Below the pieces are notes generated by a model that was given only the letters and a program-made list of their open reading frames with translations, made no database searches and had not been told where the DNA came from. From NCBI RefSeq assembly GCF_014642075.1, contig NZ_BMIK01000017.1, forward strand, positions 1 through 64,000: a stretch of 64,000 nt of DNA, written 5' to 3'. The stretch comes from Parapedobacter defluvii. GTDB taxonomy: Bacteria > Bacteroidota > Bacteroidia > Sphingobacteriales > Sphingobacteriaceae. Of the stretch, positions 25,224 to 33,729 are shown piece after piece (positions within the stretch are counted from its first letter, which is position 1; each line of letters begins with the position of its first letter). The position numbers and the translations under genes are program-made.

Positions 25224-28133
25224 TCATTTGCGGTAGGCGGAAGGAACCACACCGTAAAGCTGTTTGAAATATTTGCTGAATTGCTTCGGATTGCCGAACC
25301 CCACTTCATAGGCAATTTCGGCGACGGTAAGGCCCGATTGCTCCAGCAACTGACCGGCCCTGCGCAGCCGGATATTGCGGATGAATTCAGAGGGGGTATG
25401 CCCTGTGATCGTCAACATCCGCTTATACAACGCGACGCGGCTCACGTTCATGGCCCTTGCCAGTTCTTCCACCGAAAAATCCGATTGCCCCAAATGTTGT
25501 TCAACGGTATCCAACACTTTGCGGAGAAACAGTTCGTCGGCAGAGGTCACCGGCTTTTCGGAGGGGAACACCTCCAGCTTTTTCTTATTGGCCTGCTCCA
25601 AAAATGCTTTCTGCTTAAGTACACTATCCAGCATGGAACGGGCTTCCTGCCGTTCGCGCTGCAAGGCAAAACGGGTTTTTTCGCGTGTCCGTTCAATATG
25701 GCGAACGGTCAGGATTCCGGTAGCCAGTACCAGTACATATGCCGCATATGCCCATCCTGTTTTCCATATCGGCGGCGATATGGAGAAGGTTGCCAGGGTG
25801 TAAGGTTTACTCCAGTTTTCGCCGTCTTCGGATACCATCACCTGAAACCGGTAGTCTCCGGGGTCCAGGTTCGTAAACGTAGCCTTGCGCGTACGCCGGT
25901 CCATCGCCACCCAGTCGGCATCGAACCCCTCCAACTTATACCGGAAAGAAGCCCGGTCTTTATTGAGGAAATACAGCGAAGCGACCACAAACCCCAGGAC
26001 ATTCTGATCGTGGGTAAATTTTAGTCGCCCGTCCAGCCATTGCGGAGCCTCCATACTCCGGTTTAACAGCTGGAGGTCTGTCAGTACGGGCACAGCCAAC
26101 GACGAAGGCGGCGACTGGATATGCGCGGGATCGATGCTATTAAACCCCGACGGACCGCCGAAAAACAGTTCGCCCGTTGATAACAGGCAGGCTGCATCTT
26201 CATTGAATGCGTTGCCCTGTAAACCGTCGCGGCGGTCGTAATTCCAGAAACGCCACTGTCCGGGTGTACCCACTCCCTCCCGCATTGCTGAAATTCCCCG
26301 TGCAGTGCTCACCCAAATCGTTCCTTCCTTGTCTTCAACCACGGCCATCACGGTATTGTCTGACAGCCCATCTTCCATGCGGAACACCCGGAATGTATCG
26401 CTGGTGGCATCGTAAAGATTGAGGCCGTCCCGCGTAGCCACCCAGATCCGGTGGCGATGGTCTTCGATGATCCCGTTCACATGATCGTTGCTAAGCGCAC
26501 CCGCCTTGCCATCGCGATAGGAAAACAACTTGAACGATCCATCCGGCATGAGCAGCTCGATGCCGGATGCGGTACCAAACCACACCCTCCCGCTGTGGTC
26601 TTCCGTAATAGCCGATAGGTAGGCCGACTGCGTGAATCCCTGACTGCCAAACCCCAACCGGGTAAACCGGCCTGTCTTGCGGTCAAACGTGGCTACCCCC
26701 GCCCGAAGCGTACCCACCCAAAACCGCCCCTGGCTGTCTTCGCAAATTTCCCATACGCTGTTGTCAGGAATGGATGCCGGATCAAGGGGGTCATGCATGT
26801 ACCGCACAAACCGCTTTCCATCGAAACGATTGAGCCCTCCATGGTACGTACCGACCCAAAGCACGTCATCGCGGTCCATATACAGGCTTACGATTACATC
26901 GCTGCCAATACTATTGGGATCATCGGGATTGTGCCGGTAGGGTATAAATCGGTTAGCTTGCCGGTCAAAATAGATCAATCCTCCCCCATTACTTCCGATC
27001 CATACATTTCCATGCCTGTCTTCCACAAATTGGTTGATATCGTCAAATGGCAATACCATCTCGCCCGTACCCCGTCGCCGCTGATACAGCGCGAACTGGA
27101 CCTGACTGGGATGGTAATAGCTGATACCACGCTTGAACGTACCGGCCCACATAATTCCTTCGCGGTCGCAATAAAGGGACATGATGCTGTTTTGGCTAAC
27201 CGTACGGTCGTTGTATTCGTCGTGCAACAGGTAAGAAACCCGCCTGCTCCGGGGATTGACCACGTTCAGCCCGCCGTGATCCGTAGCAATCCAGATGTTG
27301 CCATCCGGGTCCTCGGCCATCCCGAAAACAATCGGATTACTCAACTTCATGCCTGCGGACTCCGTAGTCAGGTGTACCGGAGGGGCTTGTTTCTCCGGCC
27401 ACCAATAAACCCCTTTGGAAAAATTAAAGGCATATACCCATGGATGTCCGTTTCGATCCATAAACAGCCGGAAATCCGCACCTTCCTCGTAATCTACCCC
27501 ATCATTGGGAAGTTGATAAACGGCAAGGGCGTTACGCTCCAGTTGGCGTACGGTACCCCTTTGGTCAACCGCCCACGCCTGCCCCGAACGATCCAATGCG
27601 ATACCCGTAACGGGAACGCCGGTCTCCGGCGCCGCATAAGAAGAAACGGTTCCGCGCTGTTCGTCATAGCAAGATACCAGCCCCCCGATCTGCAAAAACC
27701 AGCATTTGCCCTGGGTACTGCAGCGGATATCCAGCACTTCGGCAACCGGCAACCCCAACGATTGCAGCACACTGTCTCCGTTACGTATAAATTGCTCCCG
27801 GCTATCGTCGTAAATGTTAATGCCGAGCTTTGTCTTTACCCATAGCTGTTCCCCCGGCCCGGGAAACAACCCGAGTATGTCGTTATCGGCAATGCTCCGG
27901 GCCTGGCTGGCAGCATGCCGGAATACTTTTATCTCGTGCCCGTCGTACCGGTTAAGGCCCGCAGGTGTACCAAACCAAAGGAAACCGCGTTTGTCTTTTA
28001 CAATGGCCGTGACGTGATTATGGGATAATCCATCTTCTACGCTCAACTGCTGGAATTGAATGGTCTGCGCAGCACCGCAAAAGGGCAACAGCCACCATCC
28101 AACAACCAACCCGCAAAAGAGTACACGCAACAT
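25224..28133 (-). CDS. Membrane-spanning propeller / Y_Y_Y / AraC-type regulator without a kinase
   Basis: From the ATG at 28133 the product is 969 residues: a signal sequence (ends about residue 22), many two-component-regulator propeller repeats (about 30-650; units such as GFLWFGTPAGLNRYDG, NVWIGSNGGGLIYFD and VLWVGTYHGGLNRFDG), a Y_Y_Y Ig-like domain (about 690-755, FRYKLEGFDADWV), one transmembrane helix (about 765-785), a short coiled coil, and a C-terminal AraC-type double helix-turn-helix (about 870-967, ending QFSKYFKQLYGVVPSAYRK). The periplasmic part is that of hybrid two-component systems that sense oligosaccharides, but no histidine kinase or receiver lies between membrane and DNA-binding domain. 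It is directly upstream of the susC-susD unit and probably regulates it. Confidence 0.92.
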   Translation of the reverse strand: MLRVLFCGLVVGWWLLPFCGAAQTIQFQQLSVEDGLSHNHVTAIVKDKRGFLWFGTPAGLNRYDGHEIKVFRHAASQARSIADNDILGLFPGPGEQLWVKTKLGINIYDDSREQFIRNGDSVLQSLGLPVAEVLDIRCSTQGKCWFLQIGGLVSCYDEQRGTVSSYAAPETGVPVTGIALDRSGQAWAVDQRGTVRQLERNALAVYQLPNDGVDYEEGADFRLFMDRNGHPWVYAFNFSKGVYWWPEKQAPPVHLTTESAGMKLSNPIVFGMAEDPDGNIWIATDHGGLNVVNPRSRRVSYLLHDEYNDRTVSQNSIMSLYCDREGIMWAGTFKRGISYYHPSQVQFALYQRRRGTGEMVLPFDDINQFVEDRHGNVWIGSNGGGLIYFDRQANRFIPYRHNPDDPNSIGSDVIVSLYMDRDDVLWVGTYHGGLNRFDGKRFVRYMHDPLDPASIPDNSVWEICEDSQGRFWVGTLRAGVATFDRKTGRFTRLGFGSQGFTQSAYLSAITEDHSGRVWFGTASGIELLMPDGSFKLFSYRDGKAGALSNDHVNGIIEDHRHRIWVATRDGLNLYDATSDTFRVFRMEDGLSDNTVMAVVEDKEGTIWVSTARGISAMREGVGTPGQWRFWNYDRRDGLQGNAFNEDAACLLSTGELFFGGPSGFNSIDPAHIQSPPSSLAVPVLTDLQLLNRSMEAPQWLDGRLKFTHDQNVLGFVVASLYFLNKDRASFRYKLEGFDADWVAMDRRTRKATFTNLDPGDYRFQVMVSEDGENWSKPYTLATFSISPPIWKTGWAYAAYVLVLATGILTVRHIERTREKTRFALQRERQEARSMLDSVLKQKAFLEQANKKKLEVFPSEKPVTSADELFLRKVLDTVEQHLGQSDFSVEELARAMNVSRVALYKRMLTITGHTPSEFIRNIRLRRAGQLLEQSGLTVAEIAYEVGFGNPKQFSKYFKQLYGVVPSAYRK

Positions 28134-28224
28134 AGGCTTACGAACTGAGCCAAATTTACAAATTATTAGCCTAATTTTAAGCCAGCATGTCGCATTCCCC
28201 CCGTCATATTGTCCCTTTTGCCTA

Positions 28225-28255
28225 TTTAAGCAGATACTTATCCGCGCTATGTTTG
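28225..28255 (+). promoter_or_regulatory. Promoter of the VOC gene
   Basis: TTTA (28225-28228), 19 bp, TATGTTTG (28248-28255): the -7 element matches TAnnTTTG exactly and the -33 has one mismatch. It lies 40 bp upstream of the start codon. Confidence 0.6.
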
Positions 28256-28295
28256 TGGAATACAAAATAAATTCACCTTTAAAAAAACAAATGTC

Positions 28296-28802
28296 ATGGA
28301 AAAGCGCATTTCAAGTCAGAAAATCACCCCAAACCTGTGGTTCGACAACCAGGCCGAAGAAGCCGTCCAGTTCTATACCTCCGTTTTTAAAAATTCCAAA
28401 ATCGGCCGGGTTAGCCGGTATACGAAGGATGGGTATGAACATCACCAAAAGCCGGAAGGTTCGGTGATGACCATCGAATTTGTGCTAGAAGGACAGGAAT
28501 TTGTTGCCCTGAACGGTGGACCGCTGTTCACATTCAATGAGGCGATCTCATTTGTCATCAATTGCGAAACCCAGGAAGAAATAGATCATTACTGGGGAAG
28601 GCTTACCGAAGGGGGTGATGAACGTGCCCAGGTGTGCGGCTGGCTGAAAGATAAATTCGGGGTATCGTGGCAGGTAGTTCCCACCGCATTGAATGAGATG
28701 ATACTGGACCCCGACCCGGGAAAGGTAAGCCGGGTATTGCAATGCATGTTTAGCATGAAGAAGCTCGACATTGCTCCCCTGAAAGCCGCTTACGAAGCCT
28801 AG
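28296..28802 (+). CDS. VOC-family protein (PhnB-like)
   Basis: The 168-residue soluble protein belongs to the vicinal-oxygen-chelate fold. It begins with KITPNLWFDNQAEEAVQFYTSVF, the signature opening of PhnB-like proteins often labelled 3-demethylubiquinone-9 3-methyltransferase, which are not methyltransferases by this fold. Later blocks (EGQEFVALNGGPLFTFNEAISF, DKFGVSWQVVPTAL) also match. The metal-binding residues of true glyoxalases are not complete, so activity is uncertain. It has its own promoter and is divergent from the AraC-type regulator. Confidence 0.92.
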   Translation: MEKRISSQKITPNLWFDNQAEEAVQFYTSVFKNSKIGRVSRYTKDGYEHHQKPEGSVMTIEFVLEGQEFVALNGGPLFTFNEAISFVINCETQEEIDHYWGRLTEGGDERAQVCGWLKDKFGVSWQVVPTALNEMILDPDPGKVSRVLQCMFSMKKLDIAPLKAAYEA

Positions 28803-28911
28803 CAAAATCAAATCGGAATCAAGGAACCTGCAAACGCATTGGAAATTTTTTATTTCCTTTGCATAAAACCCAATCACCAAATTGGTTTTTATGCACCATA
28901 TGAAGTTCAAC

Positions 28912-30978
28912 ATGAAAAAAATTAGCACTAAATTTTCAATGCTATTAGCAAGTTCCGTAGCCATGGCTACCGTTTATTCCTGCCATTCGCCTGAAAACAG
29001 CACAAGTAATGCCGATGCGTCACCGACGCAGGTAAAAATCGATGAGTTTGCCGATCTGGAAATCCTGCGGTACGACGTGCCGGGGTTTGAACAGCTGAGT
29101 CTCCAACAGAAAAAACTGGCCTATTACCTGTACCGAGCGGCGCTATCCGGCAGGGACATTATTTACGACCAGCGGGGAAAAAATAACCTGACAATACGAA
29201 AAACGCTGGAAGCTATTTTCAACCATCCGAAAACGGAGAAAAACGGAAATGAGTGGACCAAGCTGAAAGAATACGCCGGGCGCTTCTGGTTCAGCAACGG
29301 TGCCCATCACCATTATTCAAACGATAAGTTTGTGCCCGAGTGCAGTCAAGATTACTTTGCTGACCTGGTAAGGGCCTGTGATCCCGCCAGCTTACCGCTA
29401 CAGGATGGCGAAGATGTCGAAGCTTTCATCGCCCGGATTACCCCGGTGATCTTCGACCCGAAGCTGGACCCGAAAATGGTTAACCTTACCGAAGGGGTTG
29501 ACCACGTAGCATTGTCATCCAACAACTTCTATGAAGGGGTGACCCAGAAGGAAGTGGAAGATTTTTATGCCGGGTTTCCACATACGGGGCAAGATCCCGA
29601 ATGGGGCCTTAACAGCAAAGTAGTGAAAGAAAACGGCCAGCTGACCGAAAAAGTATGGAAGTCGGGCGGCATGTATGGTAGCGCCATCGACCAAATGATC
29701 TCGTGGCTGGAAAAGGCTATTCCGCTGGCCGAAAATCCGCAGCAGAAACAGGCACTCACCCTCCTGGCGGAGTATTATAAAACCGGCGACCTGAAAACCT
29801 GGGATGAATACAACAAAGCATGGGTGCAGGACACGGCCGGTACCATCGATTTTGCCAACGGCTTTATCGAAGTATACAACGATGCAATGGGCATTAAGGG
29901 AAGCTACGAGGCCGTACTATCACTGAAAGATTTCGAAAGCACCAAACGGATCAAAGCCATTGCCGATGAGGCACAATGGTTTGAAGACAACTCTCCCCTG
30001 ATGCCGGAGCACAAGAAAAAACAGGTGAAGGGCATCAGTGCAAAAGCCATTACCGTCATTGCAGAAGCAGGTGATGCGGCACCCAGTACTCCGATCGGCA
30101 TTAACCTGCCCAACTCAGATTGGCTGCGCAAAGATTACGGCTCCAAATCGGTGTCGCTGAGCAACATCGTACACGCCTACAACGAAAGCAGCGCCAACAG
30201 TGGCTTTCTGGAAGAGTTTGTGGGTGATACGGCCAAGCTGCGCCGTATGAAAGAATACGGCAACCTGGCCAGCGACCTGCACACGGATATGCACGAATGC
30301 ATCGGCCATGCCTCCGGACAGATCAACCCGGGAGTAGGTACAACCGACAAGACCCTGAAAAGCTACGCTTCCTGCCTCGAAGAGGCTCGTGCCGACCTGG
30401 TAGCGCTCTATTACATCCTGGATCCCAAACTGGTGGAAATCGGTGTGATGCCTTCGTTGGAAGTGGGCAAGGCTGAATACGACAGTTATTTGATGAATGG
30501 TCTGATGACCCAGTTAACTCGCATCAAACCCGGCGACCAGATCGAGGAGGCGCACATGCGCAACCGGGCGCTGAATGCCTATTGGGTGTATGAAAAAGGC
30601 AAAGCAGACCAGGTCGTTTCTTTTGAGAAAAAAGACGGCAAGACCTATGTGCAGATTAACGATTACGAGAAGCTGCGCACCTTGTTTGGTGACCTGCTGC
30701 GCGAAATCCAACGCATCAAATCAGAAGGAGACTACGAAGCCGGCAAAAACCTCGTGGAAACATACGGCGTGAAGGTAGATCCGGAGCTGCACAACGAGGT
30801 GCTGGAACGTTATGCGAAGCTGAAACTGAGACCTTACAAAGGGTTTGTCCAACCCAAGCTTACGGCTGTGGAAGAAAATGGGGAAATAACCGATGTGAAA
30901 TTGGAATACACCAATGACTTTTACGGACAGATGCTGGAGTATGGAAAAGAATATTCTTTTTTGCCGGCAATCAATTAA
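28912..30978 (+). CDS. Dipeptidyl peptidase III family (M49) zinc peptidase, lipoprotein
   Basis: The ATG at 28912 gives 688 residues with a lipoprotein signal (lipobox VYSC, Cys at about residue 24); upstream ATGs at 28891 and 28900 are in frame but only lengthen the n-region. The zinc site of M49 peptidases is present: HECIGH at residues 461-466 and EEARAD at 490-495, carrying the two His and the Glu ligands and the catalytic Glu. Such enzymes release dipeptides from the N terminus of peptides of about four to eight residues. An exported, membrane-anchored form points to peptide scavenging in the periplasm or at the surface. It is a single-gene unit. Confidence 0.95.
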   Translation: MKKISTKFSMLLASSVAMATVYSCHSPENSTSNADASPTQVKIDEFADLEILRYDVPGFEQLSLQQKKLAYYLYRAALSGRDIIYDQRGKNNLTIRKTLEAIFNHPKTEKNGNEWTKLKEYAGRFWFSNGAHHHYSNDKFVPECSQDYFADLVRACDPASLPLQDGEDVEAFIARITPVIFDPKLDPKMVNLTEGVDHVALSSNNFYEGVTQKEVEDFYAGFPHTGQDPEWGLNSKVVKENGQLTEKVWKSGGMYGSAIDQMISWLEKAIPLAENPQQKQALTLLAEYYKTGDLKTWDEYNKAWVQDTAGTIDFANGFIEVYNDAMGIKGSYEAVLSLKDFESTKRIKAIADEAQWFEDNSPLMPEHKKKQVKGISAKAITVIAEAGDAAPSTPIGINLPNSDWLRKDYGSKSVSLSNIVHAYNESSANSGFLEEFVGDTAKLRRMKEYGNLASDLHTDMHECIGHASGQINPGVGTTDKTLKSYASCLEEARADLVALYYILDPKLVEIGVMPSLEVGKAEYDSYLMNGLMTQLTRIKPGDQIEEAHMRNRALNAYWVYEKGKADQVVSFEKKDGKTYVQINDYEKLRTLFGDLLREIQRIKSEGDYEAGKNLVETYGVKVDPELHNEVLERYAKLKLRPYKGFVQPKLTAVEENGEITDVKLEYTNDFYGQMLEYGKEYSFLPAIN

Positions 30979-30987
30979 TGCATACGA

Positions 30988-31009
30988 TGGCGCCGCTTAG
31001 TCGGCGCCA
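30988..31009 (+). terminator. GC-rich hairpin after the peptidase gene
   Basis: A perfect 8-bp stem (TGGCGCCG and CGGCGCCA) with a 6-nt loop starts 9 bp after the stop codon. There is no T-run, but strength and position suggest it ends or protects the peptidase transcript. Confidence 0.55.
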
Positions 31010-31138
31010 ACCTTCTAATGCCCCCACCTATCGTTGTATTGTGGTTACGCGTCAAGATGCGTTGCACCATCGTTTGTGGATTTTTAGTAAAAAACAAGGT
31101 AAAAAGAAGCATATAGCAAGTATATAAATTGCTAATTT

Positions 31139-31182
31139 GATCGTCTTTTTATCGTCTTTTGGTCGTATTTTTATCGTCTTTT
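31139..31182. repeat. Four tandem 11-bp repeats (TCGTCTTTT core)
   Basis: The unit (GA/TA/GG)TCGT(C/A)TTTT occurs four times with an exact 11-bp period, so the copies face the same side of the helix. The last copy also forms an inverted repeat with the following sequence (TTATCGT, 7 nt, ACGATAA). It sits in the 403-bp gene-free stretch between the peptidase and galK (30979-31381), otherwise AT-rich and without a coding signal. A binding array for a regulator is possible. Confidence 0.6.
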
Positions 31183-31329
31183 ACACGATAAAAAAATGAT
31201 TATTATTCGAATAATAGAGCTACAATTTACGTAATCATACGCACATTGTTACTTTATTATTACATTATTATTTAGAAAAAATGGACGAGACGGGTAATTG
31301 GCTATCTTGCCGCGTTACCGATCAGCTCG

Positions 31330-31359
31330 TTGGTACATGCATTTTTTTTTGTACTTTTA
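31330..31359 (+). promoter_or_regulatory. Promoter of galK-galM
   Basis: TTG (31330-31332), 19 bp, TACTTTTA (31352-31359), close to the Bacteroidota consensus, 22 bp upstream of the galK start. Confidence 0.55.
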
Positions 31360-31381
31360 GCGCTCAATTTTATAAACACGG

Positions 31382-32557
31382 ATGGACACAACGACGGCAG
31401 TGAACCTGCAAGATGCGGTATACGAAAAATATCAGGAACTTTTTGACCACGCGCCCCTGCTGGTGCGTTCACCGGGTCGGGTAAATCTCATCGGTGAACA
31501 CACGGATTACAACAACGGGTTGGTACTGCCGGCAGCAATCGATAAAAACATTGTCCTGGCGATCGGCAAACGCGATGACCAATCCATCCATCTCTACTCC
31601 CTGGATCAGGACCAAGCGTATACCACGACGTTGGACCGGCTGGAACGTTCGCCGCTTCTGTGGCCAGACTACATCCTCGGCGTAGCACAACAACTGGTGA
31701 AGCGCGGACACGCTTTACAGGGTTTTAACATCGTATTTGGCGGAGATATTCCCCAGGGAGCCGGACTTTCATCCTCCGCCGCCCTCGAATGCGCTACCGG
31801 ATTTGCCCTTAGCGAACTGTTTGAGCTAGGGGTTTCCCAATTGGACCTGGCCCTCACCGCACAGGCAGCTGAAAATGAATTTGTGGGTGTTAAGTGTGGG
31901 TTAATGGATCAATTTGCCAGCGTTTTCGGACAGGAACAGCGGCTGATCAAATTGGACTGCTCGGATTTTTCCCACGAATACATCCCCTTCAACAACCCCG
32001 AGCTGCGCATTGTACTGTTTGACACACAGGTAAAGCATTCCCTGGCCTCCTCGGCGTATAATGAGCGGCGCGAACAGTGTGAATACGGGGTGTCACTTGT
32101 CCAAAAACACCATCCGGAGGTAAAAAGCCTGCGGGATGCGACCCTGGAACAGTTAGACCGCTATGTAAAACCGGTAGATGAAGTGGTTTATAACCGATGC
32201 CGCTATGTGGTATCGGAAATAACGCGCCTGCAGGACGGATGCGATGATTTGAAAAGGGATGATTTCGAATCGTTCGGGAAACGGATGTTCGAAACGCATG
32301 ACGGATTACAGCATCTGTATGAGGTAAGCTGCGAAGAGCTGGATATCCTGGTAGATCTGGTACGTGATAACGATGCCGTGCTGGGGGCACGTATGATGGG
32401 GGGCGGCTTCGGCGGCTGTACCATCAATCTGGTCAAGGCGGCCGAGGTAGATCGTGTCGTGAAAGAGGTGACCCACGCGTATACAGAAAAGACCCACAAA
32501 GGAACACAAGCTTACATTGCCCGTATTTCGGCAGGCACAGCCCGCCTTAACAGCTAA
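31382..32557 (+). CDS. galK: Galactokinase
   Basis: The 391-residue cytoplasmic enzyme phosphorylates galactose to galactose-1-phosphate with ATP, the first committed step of the Leloir pathway. Family marks are the galactokinase signature GRVNLIGEHTDYNNG (about residue 30), the GHMP ATP-binding motif PQGAGLSSSAALE (about 123-135), the GVKCGLMDQFASVFG segment with the catalytic Asp, and the C-terminal MMGGGFGGCTINL loop. Length is normal. It is followed by galM after 18 bp, forming a two-gene operon. No galT or galE is present in the window. Confidence 0.97.
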   Translation: MDTTTAVNLQDAVYEKYQELFDHAPLLVRSPGRVNLIGEHTDYNNGLVLPAAIDKNIVLAIGKRDDQSIHLYSLDQDQAYTTTLDRLERSPLLWPDYILGVAQQLVKRGHALQGFNIVFGGDIPQGAGLSSSAALECATGFALSELFELGVSQLDLALTAQAAENEFVGVKCGLMDQFASVFGQEQRLIKLDCSDFSHEYIPFNNPELRIVLFDTQVKHSLASSAYNERREQCEYGVSLVQKHHPEVKSLRDATLEQLDRYVKPVDEVVYNRCRYVVSEITRLQDGCDDLKRDDFESFGKRMFETHDGLQHLYEVSCEELDILVDLVRDNDAVLGARMMGGGFGGCTINLVKAAEVDRVVKEVTHAYTEKTHKGTQAYIARISAGTARLNS

Positions 32558-32575
32558 CACACAATCTGACATCCG

Positions 32576-33646
32576 ATGACGCACTACCGATTGCCAAACG
32601 CACGTGATTTTGAGCACCAACTTGCAGGTAAGTCCACGCATTTGATCACACTGGAAAACAACAGGGGGGTAACCGTTGCGCTAGCTGACTTCGGTGCGCG
32701 TATCGTAAGTATCCTTGTACCGGATAAGCTGGGCAATCCCACGGATGTGGTACTGGGCTTTAATTCCATCCAGGAATACCTTGCCGCGGATGAAGTCTAC
32801 CACGGTGTAACGGCGGGGCGATTTGCCAACCGCATTGCCAATGGACGCTTCACCCTTGAAGGGGAAACGTTTTACATAACCCCCAATAACGGACCGAATG
32901 CGCTCCATGGAGGTGCCAACGGTTTTCACAACCGGGTATGGGACCGGCGTGTCGTGTACAAGGAAAAGGCCGACTTCTATTACGTATCCGCCGATGGTGA
33001 AGAAGGATTCCCGGGCAAATTGTCTGTAATGGTTAAATACCGCCTCACAGATAACAATGAACTGGTCATTACCTACCGGGCCGAAACCGATAAACCCACG
33101 GTGATCAACCTGACCAATCATGCTTTTTTCAACCTGAACGGGGAAGGCAACGGGAATGTATTGGATCATCTGCTACAGATCCAGGCGGATGCTTACCTGC
33201 CCGTGGATGCCCATCAGATTCCGACGGGCGTACCCGAACGGGTAGAAAATACCCCCTTCGATTTCCGGAAATTCAAACCCATCGGTCAGGACATTAATGT
33301 CCCTGATGACCAGTTGGCCAAGGGCAATGGGTATGATCACAATTACGTACTTAACCGGGATGTAACTACAGCTCAGCTACCGGCCGCTACCGCCATCTCT
33401 CCCCTTACCGGTATCCGTATGGATGTACTGACCACCGAACCCGGATTGCAACTGTATACAGGCAACTTCCTGAGTGGTAAAGACAAAGGAAAACAAGGGG
33501 TCTCCTATGAAAAACACGGCGCTTTCTGTCTCGAAACACAACATTTTCCCGATTCGCCCAATCAACCGGATTTTCCCAGCACATTGCTTTCGCCGGGACA
33601 GGTATTTCAATCGGAAACCGTATACCGCTTTTCGATCGTTAAGTAA
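32576..33646 (+). CDS. galM: Aldose 1-epimerase (mutarotase)
   Basis: The 356-residue protein interconverts alpha and beta anomers of galactose and glucose, supplying the alpha anomer to galactokinase. The family motifs are seen: GRFANRIANGRF, NGPNALHGG with the substrate-contacting His (about residue 108), NLTNHAFFNLNG with the second His (about 182), an Asp-His near GNGYDHNY, and the late GVSYEKHGAFCLETQHFPDSPNQ block with the catalytic Glu. No signal peptide is present, so the protein is cytoplasmic, in keeping with its place behind galK. Confidence 0.97.
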   Translation: MTHYRLPNARDFEHQLAGKSTHLITLENNRGVTVALADFGARIVSILVPDKLGNPTDVVLGFNSIQEYLAADEVYHGVTAGRFANRIANGRFTLEGETFYITPNNGPNALHGGANGFHNRVWDRRVVYKEKADFYYVSADGEEGFPGKLSVMVKYRLTDNNELVITYRAETDKPTVINLTNHAFFNLNGEGNGNVLDHLLQIQADAYLPVDAHQIPTGVPERVENTPFDFRKFKPIGQDINVPDDQLAKGNGYDHNYVLNRDVTTAQLPAATAISPLTGIRMDVLTTEPGLQLYTGNFLSGKDKGKQGVSYEKHGAFCLETQHFPDSPNQPDFPSTLLSPGQVFQSETVYRFSIVK

Positions 33647-33683
33647 AAAAGTCGCTGGATGCGTGCCGTACTGCTGATCGGAA

Positions 33684-33714
33684 TTTGAATCTTCGAAAGA
33701 AAGGGTTAATTTTA
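33684..33714 (+). promoter_or_regulatory. Promoter of the two-kinase operon
   Basis: TTTG (33684-33687), 19 bp, TAATTTTA (33707-33714), one mismatch from the -7 consensus, 15 bp upstream of the ATG at 33730. Confidence 0.5.
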
Positions 33715-33729
33715 ACAACCTTTGAAATC

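Noticed and set aside
25617-25640. TACACTA-like half-sites in coding DNA (also near 35320)
   Set aside because: Single half-sites without the mirrored partner at 5-bp spacing; expected by chance.
26793-27845. 350-codon plus-strand frame opposite the propeller regulator
   Set aside because: The minus strand encodes continuous propeller repeats; the plus frame lacks any start context or motif.
31139-31182. Repeat array considered as a CRISPR
   Set aside because: Units of 11 bp have no unique spacers, and no cas gene is present.
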